Positions 33,701 through 42,694 of a stretch of 64,000 nt of DNA are shown here, piece by piece (positions within the stretch are counted from its first letter, which is position 1; the number at the start of each line of letters is the position of its first letter). Position numbers and translations under genes: made by a program. The notes below the pieces were generated by a model. That model saw only the letters and a list, made by a program, of their open reading frames with translations, ran no database searches and had not been told where the DNA came from. Origin of the DNA: Pacificoceanicola sp048553275 (GTDB taxonomy: Bacteria > Pseudomonadota > Alphaproteobacteria > Rhodobacterales > Rhodobacteraceae); assembly GCF_048553275.1 (NCBI RefSeq), contig NZ_JBLZMW010000017.1, positions 1 through 64,000 of the forward strand, read 5' to 3'.

Positions 33701-34366
33701 ATGGTTACAAGACGACACTTCCTTGCACTTTCCGGCTCGCTGTTTTCAGCTTCTCTGAGTTCGCCAGCATTCGCTAAGACCTGGCCGACAACAGCCGAAA
33801 AAGCAGCTTGGGATGCGCAGGTCACGCCCGCCAACTATGACCCGGCAACAACCAACCCATGGGGGCTGCATCCCAGGCTGCTGCCGCAACGCGTTTTGGC
33901 GAATGACGGTTTGCGCCCGGGTGACATTCACGTCGATGCGATCGCGCGCTATCTGTACCATATCGAGGAAGATGGCACCGCGATGCGCTACGGGGTCGCG
34001 ATTGCCAAGGGCGATCTCTATGAACCCGGCACCTATACGATCCGCCGAAAGGTCGAATGGCCGCACTGGACGCCAACACAGTCAATGATCGAACGCGATC
34101 CGGAGGCTTACGAGCGGTTTGCCGACGGTATGGAGCCCGGCCCCAACAATGCCTTGGGCAGCAGGGCTTTGTATCTATTCGTCGGAGATCGGGATACGTA
34201 CCTTCGAATTCACGGAACGCCGAGCCCTCGCAGCATTGGCGGCCGGGCCAGTTCGGGATGCGTGCGCATGGTGATGGCCCATATCAATGATCTCTATCCG
34301 AATGTCGCTGTCGGATCGACGGCGTTCCTTTACTCGGCCGAAGACAGCGTTACCGCTCGAAGCTGA
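33701..34366 (+). CDS. L,D-transpeptidase (YkuD)
   Basis: 221 residues. Leader VTRRHFLALSGSLFSASLSSPAFA is a Tat signal. An extension of about 50 residues precedes the YkuD domain, with YLRIHGTPSPRSIGG and ASSGCVRMV giving His, Cys and Arg. It is the fourth L,D-transpeptidase of the window and the one with the most standard active site. It probably shares a transcript with dsbB. It converges with a lipoprotein gene. Confidence 0.92.
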   Translation: MVTRRHFLALSGSLFSASLSSPAFAKTWPTTAEKAAWDAQVTPANYDPATTNPWGLHPRLLPQRVLANDGLRPGDIHVDAIARYLYHIEEDGTAMRYGVAIAKGDLYEPGTYTIRRKVEWPHWTPTQSMIERDPEAYERFADGMEPGPNNALGSRALYLFVGDRDTYLRIHGTPSPRSIGGRASSGCVRMVMAHINDLYPNVAVGSTAFLYSAEDSVTARS

Positions 34367-34453
34367 CCTATTCGTAGGACAGAGAATCTTTGGCTCACAC
34401 GCCGAGTACCGCGTCGTGCAGGGACAACTTGCAACGAATTGTTGGACGAACAC

Positions 34454-35083
34454 TCAAGGCCGCGTCGCAAGTGAATTTTCGAACTGTGCGATCGCTACGG
34501 ATTTGTCGTCCTCATCGTTCTCGAACAGCTTTGTGGTTCGCACGCCCGGCAACTTGCCAAAATCCGCCATCAGGCGCTTTGGAAAAAATGTGCGTCCAAT
34601 GGATTCAAATCCTGGTAATTGCCTTAGGATCGCAGAAGTACTGACGCTACAAAAGCCTGAAGCAGCCGGACCGTTTGCCAATGCAAGTTGCAAGGCGCGC
34701 TCCGCGACTTCGGGGGACACATCGATCTCTTGTATGACGACATGGTAGGTCTCCCGTGCATGAGCCCGTGCGTAAAAATCGGCCACTTGTGGAGTAATGC
34801 CATAAAGCACATCTCCCCGTTCCGGTACCGCGCTCAGCCGGACCGTTCCTGCCGGATCGAAGATAACGCGCTGCGACCCATTGATCATGACGCTGGTATG
34901 CGCACCCGCCCCGGACCTGTTATTGATCATAGTGTACAGCGTCAACGCGGCCGGTCCGTCGTGACTGTAGGATGCACTACTGATGACTTCGGCTGAAGCA
35001 TCAGGGCGCATGTCGTTTCCTGCACCGCACCCCGCCAAAATCACCAAGGCAAGCACCAAGAAAATGCGGTTCAAAAAGAGCAA
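34454..35083 (-). CDS. Lipoprotein, possible papain-like fold
   Basis: 209 residues from a TTG start at 35083, chosen because AGGAGG lies 7 bases upstream; ATG 35101 would place the Shine-Dalgarno inside the gene. The lipobox is VILAGC. The mature part contains GAHTSVMINGSQRVIFDPAG and later SGFCSVSTSAILRQLPGF, a His-then-Cys order seen in permuted NlpC/papain-like peptidases; this is tentative. The Lgt at 36651 would modify it. Confidence 0.72.
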   Translation of the reverse strand: MLFLNRIFLVLALVILAGCGAGNDMRPDASAEVISSASYSHDGPAALTLYTMINNRSGAGAHTSVMINGSQRVIFDPAGTVRLSAVPERGDVLYGITPQVADFYARAHARETYHVVIQEIDVSPEVAERALQLALANGPAASGFCSVSTSAILRQLPGFESIGRTFFPKRLMADFGKLPGVRTTKLFENDEDDKSVAIAQFENSLATRP

Positions 35084-35408
35084 CTTGCAGCCTCCTGCCA
35101 TGGGTTGAATGACTGAATTTTCGGGAACATCAGGGCCTCTGCCACTCTCGACACCAACTCTTCCGAATTTCACTTCCACCGAAACATGGTTTCGGTGTCA
35201 GTTGGTACACGACTCCTCGACAGGTTTTTCTCTGGATATCGCATGTCTTAGATGAAGAGGAGCGTTCGCCCCGAATTGATTTGTCGCAGTTTGTAACAGA
35301 CCCCGCCTTTGTGACCTCGCGATACAAAACACCGGCTCGCGTGTTATTCCGCATCTGCAGGTGCATCCCATATAGTGGGTATCGCAACACTGACACGAGG
35401 TGATCGAA

Positions 35409-36017
35409 ATGAAACGCAACACTTTACTCGCTGCAATGACCCTGGCTGCAACCGCCTTTGGTGGCGCGGCCTTCGCGGATGCCAACCATGGGCACGGTGG
35501 GCAGCTTGGTGCCCAAGGTGGGGCAGGCATGATGCAGAACGGTGGTCCGGGCATGATGGCGAACATGGGCGGAATGATGGACATGATGAAGCGCATGCAC
35601 GGGAACATGATGGGCGGCGGCATGATGGGCGCAGGCATGGGCAGTGGTATGATGGGCCCAGGCATGGGTGCCGGCATGATGCAAATGTTCGACACTGATG
35701 GAGACGGCACAACCACGCCGGAAGAAATGCGCACGCGGCTTCAGGCCAAGCTTTCCGAGTTTGACAGCGATGGGGATGGAAACCTCTCGATTACCGAGTT
35801 TGAAGCTCTCCACAGCGCAATGATCCGCGAAATGATGGTGGATCGTTTCCAACACCTCGATGCCGATGGCGACGGCGCGGTGACGCCGGAAGAGATGGCC
35901 GCTCCTGCCGATAGGATGGAGCGGATGCAGATGATGCGGTCGAATATGGCAGATGCGCCTGCGCGGCCCGGCAACGGTCAGGGCATGGGCAACGGCTCCA
36001 TGATGCAGGACAACTGA
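35409..36017 (+). CDS. Exported Met-rich EF-hand protein
   Basis: 202 residues: signal peptide, His/Gly stretch, then about 60 residues dominated by Met and Gly (GMMGAGMGSGMMGPGMG), followed by three EF-hand loops (DTDGDGTTTPEE, DSDGDGNLSITE, DADGDGAVTPEE). The Met-rich part suits Cu(I) binding and the loops suit Ca(II). GAGGTGA precedes ATG 35409. It is followed by a hairpin terminator, so it is probably transcribed alone. Confidence 0.85.
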   Translation: MKRNTLLAAMTLAATAFGGAAFADANHGHGGQLGAQGGAGMMQNGGPGMMANMGGMMDMMKRMHGNMMGGGMMGAGMGSGMMGPGMGAGMMQMFDTDGDGTTTPEEMRTRLQAKLSEFDSDGDGNLSITEFEALHSAMIREMMVDRFQHLDADGDGAVTPEEMAAPADRMERMQMMRSNMADAPARPGNGQGMGNGSMMQDN

Positions 36018-36023
36018 GCCAAT

Positions 36024-36049
36024 GGGTGCCGGTTTATTTTCCGGCACCC
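36024..36049 (+). terminator. Intrinsic terminator-like hairpin
   Basis: Perfect 9-bp stem GGGTGCCGG / CCGGCACCC with an 8-base loop TTTATTTT, 7 bases after the EF-hand gene. No long T-run follows. Confidence 0.7.
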
Positions 36050-36158
36050 GTCCTCACAACGCCAAAACCATTCGCGGTCGGGACATTGAACCGAACCGCG
36101 ACCTGAACCGTTTAGCCTCGGTATGCCAACAAATAGAGACACTGAAAGGAAAATTCCC

Positions 36159-36545
36159 ATGGCCTATACCTATGATCGCGTCCTGAAAGACACCAAAATC
36201 GATGACGCAGAGATGCGTGTTCGGGATGCTTTGGCAGACAAGGGCTTCGGCGTTTTGACTGAGATTGACGTCAAAGCGACGATGAAAAAGAAACTTGATG
36301 CGGACATGCCGCCTTACCGCATCTTGGGGGCCTGTAATCCGGGCATGGCGCACAAAGCCATCGAGATCGAGCCTCGCATCGGTGCGATGCTTCCCTGCAA
36401 TGTTATCCTGCGGCAAGTGGACGGCGACACCGAGGTCAGCGCGGTCGATCCTGTCGCTTCGATGCAGGCGGTGCAGAACCAAGACCTGGACGCGGTCGCC
36501 GGCGAAGTCCGCGATCTCCTGCGGGACGCCCTCGACACCGCGTGA
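36159..36545 (+). CDS. DUF302 protein
   Basis: 128 residues, no signal peptide. The core MRVRDALADKGFGVLTEIDVKATMKKKLD and YRILGACNPGMAHKAIEIEP is diagnostic of DUF302, a small dimeric domain frequent near copper and sulfur genes; its activity is not established. AAGGA lies upstream of the ATG. It precedes lgt by about 100 bases on the same strand. Confidence 0.88.
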   Translation: MAYTYDRVLKDTKIDDAEMRVRDALADKGFGVLTEIDVKATMKKKLDADMPPYRILGACNPGMAHKAIEIEPRIGAMLPCNVILRQVDGDTEVSAVDPVASMQAVQNQDLDAVAGEVRDLLRDALDTA

Positions 36546-36650
36546 TGGCGGGATGGGCGTTGGATGCCCTGTCGCAGAGCCAGCGCCATTGGCGGTGCTC
36601 GATTAATGCCATCTAATCCCCACGTAAATTCCTGATGAGGAACTGACCCA

Positions 36651-37571
36651 GTGCTGCCAGCGGGATTGCCATTTCCGGATATTGGAACCGACCTCTTCTC
36701 CTTCGACATCGGGGGGGTCACATTCGCACTCCGCTGGTACGCGCTAGCCTATATCTTCGGTATCCTGATTGGCTGGCGCATTTGTTTGAGTGCCATAAGC
36801 CGTCCCGCGCTCTGGACATCAGTTGGACCGCCGCTTGACCGGACGCAGATCGAAGATCTTCTGACGTGGATCATCATCGGCGTGATTGCTGGTGGTCGCC
36901 TGGGCTTTGTACTGTTCTACCAGCCCGCATATTATCTCGCCAATCCCTTGGAGATTCTGATGGTCTGGCAAGGCGGCATGTCTTTCCACGGGGGCTTCGC
37001 GGGCGTTGTCATCGCGGCCTTGTTGTTCTGCCTTCGACAAAACGCGTCATTGCTCAGCACTGGCGACTTGCTGGCTTTGACAACACCACCAGGCTTGTTT
37101 CTTGGGAGGCTGGCGAACTTCACCAACAACGAGCTGTGGGGGCGGCCGACGGACGTTCCCTGGGCGGTGATCTTTCCCGGCGAAGTCGCGCAGGCCTGCC
37201 CAGGGATTAGCGGCCTCTGCGCCCGACACCCGTCCCAGCTGTACGAGGCGCTATTGGAGGGGCTCATTCTTGGAATGCTGCTCATTTATCTCGCTTGGGG
37301 CCGGGGCTGGCTGAAAATGCCCGGTGCCTTGGCTGGCGTGTTTCTGACCGGCTATGGTCTTGCCCGAAGTTTCGTCGAGATGTTCCGGCAACCGGACCAA
37401 CAGTTTGTGACGGCGGACAACCCGATTGGCCATGCGCTCCATTTTGGTGAGTGGGGTTTGACGATGGGCCAGTTGCTCTCCATGCCGATGGTGTTGGTCG
37501 GGCTGGCGTTGATCGTGCTCGCCCGACGGGAACGGGGCCGGACAGCGCCACCCCGCAGATCCGCAATGTAA
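36651..37571 (+). CDS. lgt: Prolipoprotein diacylglyceryl transferase
   Basis: 306 residues with seven membrane segments. Signature residues: RWYALAYIFG, GGMSFHGGFAG, GRLANFTNNELWGRPTDVPWAV and RHPSQLYEALLEG. Lgt attaches the diacylglyceryl group to the lipobox Cys. Start is GTG with GAGGA about 9 bases upstream. A housekeeping gene on an accessory region is notable; it may serve the exported lipoproteins encoded here (19664, 34454, 43185, 57809). Confidence 0.93.
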   Translation: MLPAGLPFPDIGTDLFSFDIGGVTFALRWYALAYIFGILIGWRICLSAISRPALWTSVGPPLDRTQIEDLLTWIIIGVIAGGRLGFVLFYQPAYYLANPLEILMVWQGGMSFHGGFAGVVIAALLFCLRQNASLLSTGDLLALTTPPGLFLGRLANFTNNELWGRPTDVPWAVIFPGEVAQACPGISGLCARHPSQLYEALLEGLILGMLLIYLAWGRGWLKMPGALAGVFLTGYGLARSFVEMFRQPDQQFVTADNPIGHALHFGEWGLTMGQLLSMPMVLVGLALIVLARRERGRTAPPRRSAM

Positions 37572-37589
37572 TCACCATACTGATCTCTC

Positions 37590-37620
37590 TTGACCCTCCT
37601 GTGGATGGAAGCCTTAGGCA
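37590..37620 (+). promoter_or_regulatory. CueR-type promoter of the second copper ATPase
   Basis: -35 TTGACC (37590-37595), a 19-base spacer CTCCTGTGGATGGAAGCCT and -10 TAGGCA (37615-37620). It begins 18 bases after the lgt stop and gives a leader of roughly 25 bases. Confidence 0.78.
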
Positions 37621-37649
37621 AGAGAAGCATTCTCGGAAAGGACCGCAAA

Positions 37650-39995
37650 ATGAGCACCCCCGACAGTTCTGAAACCACAGCAGCTTCTTCGGTATTCGTT
37701 TGCCCAATGCACCCTGAGGTGCGGCAGGTTGAGCCCGGCAATTGTCCGAAATGCGGGATGCATCTCGTGCCGGAATCGGAGCTCGAGGTCCATTCAGCAC
37801 ATGATCATCACGACCACCAAGCAGGTGCCGCGCCGGCGGATGGACGATATGATCTGGTTCCCCAAGGGCATGATGGTCCCATTTACACTTGCCCGATGCA
37901 CCCTCAGGTGCGGCAGCCTGATCCGGGCGCGTGCCCGATCTGTGGCATGGGGTTGGAACTGGAATCCGGTGTGCCGGGCGATGAAGGTCCAAATCCCGAA
38001 CTGGTGGATTTCACACGGCGGTTCTGGGTCGGCACAGTCCTGACGATCCCGCTCCTTGTCCTCACGATGGGGCCATTCGTCGGTTTCCCCGCAGTCCGGA
38101 CTTTTTTTGGCGAAGGCACCACACAATGGATCGAATTGATCCTGGCAACGCCAGTGGTCTTGTGGTGCGGCTGGCCGTTTCTGGAACGCGGATGGATTTC
38201 GTTCCGCACATTGAACCTCAACATGTTCTCCCTGATCGGCATGGGCGTTCTTGCCGCCTGGCTCTTCAGCGTCGTTGCCGTTCTCGCACCGGACATATTC
38301 CCTGATGGGTTCCGAGACTCCGAAGGCCATGTCGGCGTCTACTTCGAGGCGGCGGCGGTGATCGTGACGCTCGTGCTGCTCGGTCAGGTGATGGAATTGC
38401 GCGCACGTGAAGGAACCGGCAAGGCGATCCGTGCGCTACTCGATATGGCCGCCAAGACCGCGCGGGTCATGCGGGACGATGGCTCCGAAGAGGAGATCCC
38501 GCTGGAGGACGTACAGGTCGGCGACCGGCTGCGCGTACGGCCCGGTGACAAGGTTCCTGTCGATGGCGTGGTTCTGGACGGCCGGTCCTCGATCGACGAA
38601 AGCATGATCTCCGGTGAACCTGTGCCGGTCGAGAAGACCGAAGGCGACCCGGTAACTGGTGCGACGATCAACGGCACTGGCAGTCTGGTGATGGAGGCGA
38701 CGCGTGTCGGGTCCGACACGATGCTGGCTCAAATTGTCGAGATGGTGTCGAACGCGCAGCGCTCGCGCGCCCCGATCCAGAAATATGCCGACAAGGTGGC
38801 GGGATATTTCGTTCCGGCCGTCATCGGTATCGCGGTCCTGTCCTTCATCGCCTGGGCGATCTGGGGGCCCGCGCCTGCGCTTTCCTACGCATTGATTTCG
38901 GCAGTGGCGGTTCTGATCATCGCTTGTCCTTGTGCGCTTGGCCTGGCGACACCGATGTCGATCATGACGGCGACAGGACGGGGCGCTCAGGCAGGGGTCC
39001 TAATCAAGAACGCCGAGGCGCTGGAGCGGTTCGAGAAAGTCGATACCCTGATCGTCGACAAGACCGGCACGTTGACCGAAGGCAAGCCGCGGCTTGTCGA
39101 CGTACTCCCGCAACCCGGCCACGACGAAGCCGAGGTCTTGCGTCTCGCCGCATCGCTTGAGCGCGGATCGGAGCACCCCTTGGCCGAAGCGATCGTCAGG
39201 GGTGCGGAGGAGCGAGATGTCAAAATGGACAATGCTCGGGACTTCGAGGCGATCACTGGCAAGGGCGTCAAGGGTGTTGTGGGCGGCAAAGCGGTGGCGC
39301 TCGGCAATCTGGCGATGATCCGCGAACTAGGGCTCGAGGCAGGCGCGTTGACCGCCAAGGCCAATGCCCGCCGCGACGAAGGTGAGACGGTAATGTTCGT
39401 GGTGCTGGATGGCGACATTGCAGGTCTTGTCGCTGTCGCCGATCCGGTGAAGAAGAGCACACCTGCGGCCATCAAGGACCTGCATGAACTGGGGTTCCGC
39501 GTCATCATGGCGACCGGAGACAACGAACGCACTGCCAACGCCATCGGCGCACGGCTCGGCATCGATGAGATCCGGGCCGACGTGCTGCCGGAGGACAAGG
39601 CGCGGATCATCCGTGAATTGCAAGAGGCGGGTCACAGGGTCGCGATGGCCGGGGATGGCGTCAACGACGCGCCGGCCTTGGCACAAGCCGATGTCGGCAT
39701 CGCCATGGGCACTGGCGCCGATGTGGCCATCGAAAGCGCGGGCATCACGCTGGTCAAGGGCAACCTCGACGGTATCGTGCGTGCGCGGCGGCTCGCCCGG
39801 GCCACTATGCGCAACATCCGCCAGAACCTGTTCTTCGCGCTGATCTACAACGCCTCCGGCGTGCCGGTCGCGGCGGGAGTTCTGTTTCCCTTCTTTGGCA
39901 TCCTCATCAGTCCGATGTTTGCTGCCTTCGCCATGAGCGCGTCGTCAATCTCGGTGGTGCTCAATTCGCTGCGCCTTCGCGGCGTTCGTATCTAG
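37650..39995 (+). CDS. Copper-type P-type ATPase with two N-terminal metal-binding modules
   Basis: 781 residues. Instead of HMA domains, the N-terminus has two CPMHP heavy-metal-binding modules (VCPMHPEVRQVEPGNCPKCG and TCPMHPQVRQPDPGACPICG) separated by a His-rich linker (HSAHDHHDHQ). The pump core has ACPCALGLATPMS, DKTGTLTEGK, SEHPLAEAI and AGDGVNDAPALA. This is the CopB-like 1B subgroup, with Cu or Ag as likely cargo. AAAGGA precedes ATG 37650, and the CueR-type promoter lies just upstream. It is a second exporter besides CopA. Confidence 0.93.
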   Translation: MSTPDSSETTAASSVFVCPMHPEVRQVEPGNCPKCGMHLVPESELEVHSAHDHHDHQAGAAPADGRYDLVPQGHDGPIYTCPMHPQVRQPDPGACPICGMGLELESGVPGDEGPNPELVDFTRRFWVGTVLTIPLLVLTMGPFVGFPAVRTFFGEGTTQWIELILATPVVLWCGWPFLERGWISFRTLNLNMFSLIGMGVLAAWLFSVVAVLAPDIFPDGFRDSEGHVGVYFEAAAVIVTLVLLGQVMELRAREGTGKAIRALLDMAAKTARVMRDDGSEEEIPLEDVQVGDRLRVRPGDKVPVDGVVLDGRSSIDESMISGEPVPVEKTEGDPVTGATINGTGSLVMEATRVGSDTMLAQIVEMVSNAQRSRAPIQKYADKVAGYFVPAVIGIAVLSFIAWAIWGPAPALSYALISAVAVLIIACPCALGLATPMSIMTATGRGAQAGVLIKNAEALERFEKVDTLIVDKTGTLTEGKPRLVDVLPQPGHDEAEVLRLAASLERGSEHPLAEAIVRGAEERDVKMDNARDFEAITGKGVKGVVGGKAVALGNLAMIRELGLEAGALTAKANARRDEGETVMFVVLDGDIAGLVAVADPVKKSTPAAIKDLHELGFRVIMATGDNERTANAIGARLGIDEIRADVLPEDKARIIRELQEAGHRVAMAGDGVNDAPALAQADVGIAMGTGADVAIESAGITLVKGNLDGIVRARRLARATMRNIRQNLFFALIYNASGVPVAAGVLFPFFGILISPMFAAFAMSASSISVVLNSLRLRGVRI

Positions 39996-40043
39996 AAGCG
40001 CGCAACAGCATTCGGACGAACCAAAATTAAAAGGGGACCATTT

Positions 40044-41369
40044 ATGCAGAGCGAAAAAGAAACGTACCGCGAAGATTCCATCAGTCTGGGCGGAGCCATT
40101 GCGATGGGAACAGGCGTGATGATCGGCGCCGGAATCTTTGCGTTGACGGGGCAAATCGCGCAGCTCGCCGGCCCGCTTTTCCCGCTTGCATTCATCGCCG
40201 GCGCGGTCGTCACAAGCTTCAGCGCCTACAGCTACATCAGGATGTCGAACAAATGGCCGTCCTCGGGTGGCATCGCCATGATCCTGCAGAAGTGCTATGG
40301 CCCCGGAGCCATCGCGGGCGGTGCCGCGCTGCTGATGGCGCTCAGCATGGTGATCGCGGAAAGCCTCGTCGCGCGAACCTTCGCCACCTATGTCTTGCGC
40401 CCTTTCGATATCGAAGGCGGCCCACTGGTCCCCGCCCTGGCCGTGGCCGTGATCGTTTTCGCCTTTCTGGTGAACATCGCCGGAAATCGCTCGGTCGGGC
40501 TGTTCTCGCTGATCATGGCAGCGATCAAGATTGGAGGCATAGCTCTGTTTGGCATCGCGGCCCTGTGGTCTAGTGGTTTTGCGTTCGCCGCTGCGTCCGA
40601 GACCTCTCAATCCTACGGGCTCACGGGGTTCATCGCCTCTACGGCGCTGGCCATCCTCGCGTTCAAGGGGTTCACCACGATCACCAACAGCGGGGCCGAG
40701 ATCACTGAACCAAATCGCAATGTTGGCCGAGCGATCATGTTCTCGATCGGAATCTGCGTCGTCGTCTACCTGTTGGTCGCCTACGGGGTCGGTTCGAGTC
40801 TCACGATCGAGGAGATCATCTCAGCGCGTGACTATTCGCTGGCACAGGCGGCGCAGCCCGCCCTTGGACAAACCGGCTTCATACTCACGGTGATCCTGGC
40901 CGCTGTCGCAACGGCGTCCGGCGTTCTGGCCAGCGTCTTCGCGGTGTCGCGTATGCTGGCGATGCTGACCGACATGGAAATGATCCCGCACAGCCACTTC
41001 GGTATGCCAGGTCCCATCCAACGCCACACCCTGGTCTATACTGTCGTCATCGCAGCGACGTTGGCCGTGCTCTTTGATTTAGGCCGGATCGCATCCCTCG
41101 GTGCCTTCTTTTACCTCGTCATGGACATGATCATACATTGGGGCGTGTTCCACTATCGTCGAGCAGACGTCGGCGCCTCAGGTATCGTGCTTTTGACTGC
41201 CCTGGCGCTCGATGTAGTTGTACTGGCAGCTTTCACCGTGATGAAGCTTCAAAGCGACCCGATGATCGTTCTGTATGCGGCTGTCGGAATGATCGCTGTC
41301 TTCGCTTTCGAGCGCGTTTACTTGTCGCGATGGTTGGCACCTCAGGCCGCGCATTCCCACGGTGAATAG
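40044..41369 (+). CDS. APC-family amino acid/polyamine permease
   Basis: 441 residues with about twelve membrane segments. The N-terminal GGAIAMGTGVMIGAGIFALTGQ is the conserved substrate-site glycine motif of the APC superfamily, and ILAFKGFTTITNSGAEITEPNRN matches segment 6. The substrate cannot be told. A small His-containing tail (PQAAHSHGE) ends the protein. AAGGGGA precedes the ATG. Its presence 48 bases after the ATPase suggests co-transcription. Confidence 0.88.
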   Translation: MQSEKETYREDSISLGGAIAMGTGVMIGAGIFALTGQIAQLAGPLFPLAFIAGAVVTSFSAYSYIRMSNKWPSSGGIAMILQKCYGPGAIAGGAALLMALSMVIAESLVARTFATYVLRPFDIEGGPLVPALAVAVIVFAFLVNIAGNRSVGLFSLIMAAIKIGGIALFGIAALWSSGFAFAAASETSQSYGLTGFIASTALAILAFKGFTTITNSGAEITEPNRNVGRAIMFSIGICVVVYLLVAYGVGSSLTIEEIISARDYSLAQAAQPALGQTGFILTVILAAVATASGVLASVFAVSRMLAMLTDMEMIPHSHFGMPGPIQRHTLVYTVVIAATLAVLFDLGRIASLGAFFYLVMDMIIHWGVFHYRRADVGASGIVLLTALALDVVVLAAFTVMKLQSDPMIVLYAAVGMIAVFAFERVYLSRWLAPQAAHSHGE

Positions 41370-41380
41370 CCAGCCATCAT

Positions 41381-42022
41381 TTAGCCCTGAAGGAATGCGA
41401 TGCCTTGTGCACCGATTGCGATCAATCCGACCGACAGGGCAAACGCAAACAAGGCGAGCAGCATCAAGCCCGCTTTTATTGGCAAGCGACGAACGGTCGG
41501 TCCAAGAAATTCCGACTGCCCGAAAGCTGAAACATATAGCGGCAGCGCGCTGATCATTGTCGCATAAAGATAAACTCCGGAGATGTTCTCAAAAAACGCC
41601 GAACGCGCAAGGGTTGGGGCAACGACCGACAACGCGGTTGCACGACTGCCCCCGAATGACTCGAACCAGTCGGCAGACAAAACGTAGATCAGTGCGTGGA
41701 GGCTTGGAAAGAGAATGGCTCTGAGCAAGATATCCACCAGCACGAAAAACGCCGTATCTCGGCGGGCGACCTTTGGTTTCTGTATCACCGCGAAAAGAAA
41801 AAAACTGACATAGTTTATGGCAAAAACTACGGGCAGACCGTTGGTCGTAACTTGCCTCAGAAAGCGGGCCAGCGATGGCCCGCCGGCGGCAAGAGCCGCT
41901 GCAAAGCCCGGCGAAAGCAAGATATAAAGGCAGAGGACCGCCAGTAACGCTGCGAGGCTGAATGCCAAGACAATGCTCACAAATTGAACACCGGGCATGT
42001 CGACGGAGAAAAACCTCTGCAT
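41381..42022 (-). CDS. Hypothetical integral membrane protein
   Basis: 213 residues from ATG 42022, with about five hydrophobic segments, a basic loop (VIQKPKVARRDT) and no motif I recognise. No Shine-Dalgarno is clear at any of the Met codons (42085, 42040, 42022, 41998), so the start is uncertain. It converges with the permease gene, 11 bases apart. Confidence 0.6.
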   Translation of the reverse strand: MQRFFSVDMPGVQFVSIVLAFSLAALLAVLCLYILLSPGFAAALAAGGPSLARFLRQVTTNGLPVVFAINYVSFFLFAVIQKPKVARRDTAFFVLVDILLRAILFPSLHALIYVLSADWFESFGGSRATALSVVAPTLARSAFFENISGVYLYATMISALPLYVSAFGQSEFLGPTVRRLPIKAGLMLLALFAFALSVGLIAIGAQGIAFLQG

Positions 42023-42327
42023 GTTAGAACGTTGGCACATATACGGCTTGAGATCGAGGATGTTGAACCTGCGTTTGGGAACCAAGCATTCGCTCCAGGT
42101 CTTTGGGACGAATGAAATTTAAGTTTCGAAATCTCCTGAACCGCGTTCCATGTCTCGACTGCAGGCCGAGCGACATAACAAATGGTAGGTTACTGCCGGA
42201 CCTAGTTGCGGAAATGTTGATAGCATTGGAAAGTAGCTTTTCTGCATGTCTTACGCTGGCGGTAATTTTCAGAACGGAATATTCCTATCCGAGTGGGCGG
42301 ACTCCTTTCAGGGTCTATTGCAATCTG

Positions 42328-42516
42328 CGCGGAGATCGCGGCCATCGTGCCGCTTCCATGCAAAAGCCCATCATGGCTGCCGACCCAGATGCAAAAGTTT
42401 CGTGCGATCTGACTGCACCTATCGTCGGCGTCGACAGCACTCTGGATGAAACTGCATTGGCGGTAGCGATCAGCGACGCGGGCTACAGGTCTGAGAAGCT
42501 GGCTGAAGTTCGGTAG
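42328..42516 (+). pseudogene. Decayed HMA (CopZ-like) domain without Cys ligands
   Basis: The translation RGDRGHRAASMQKPIMAADPDAKVSCDLTAPIVGVDSTLDETALAVAISDAGYRSEK aligns over its length with HMA chaperones such as the one at 25975, but the expected GMSCGHC reads RGDRGHR, so both metal Cys are gone; one is a single-base change TGT to CGT. The reading frame continues upstream to 42103 without similarity. I take it as a degraded copZ copy; a metal-free role cannot be excluded. Confidence 0.6.
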
Positions 42517-42694
42517 CACAAGACGCGTCAGCATCGCTCCGCTGACCGGAGGGGAATATTGGCTCTTTATATGTTTCTGATATGCAACATTTTCTGACGG
42601 CAGCGGCCGAATCTCGCCTTTTTCACAAAAAAGCGACAAACCTTCCTGCGCAGGACGGATTGACTGGATTGCTTCGGTATCCGATATCTAGAGC

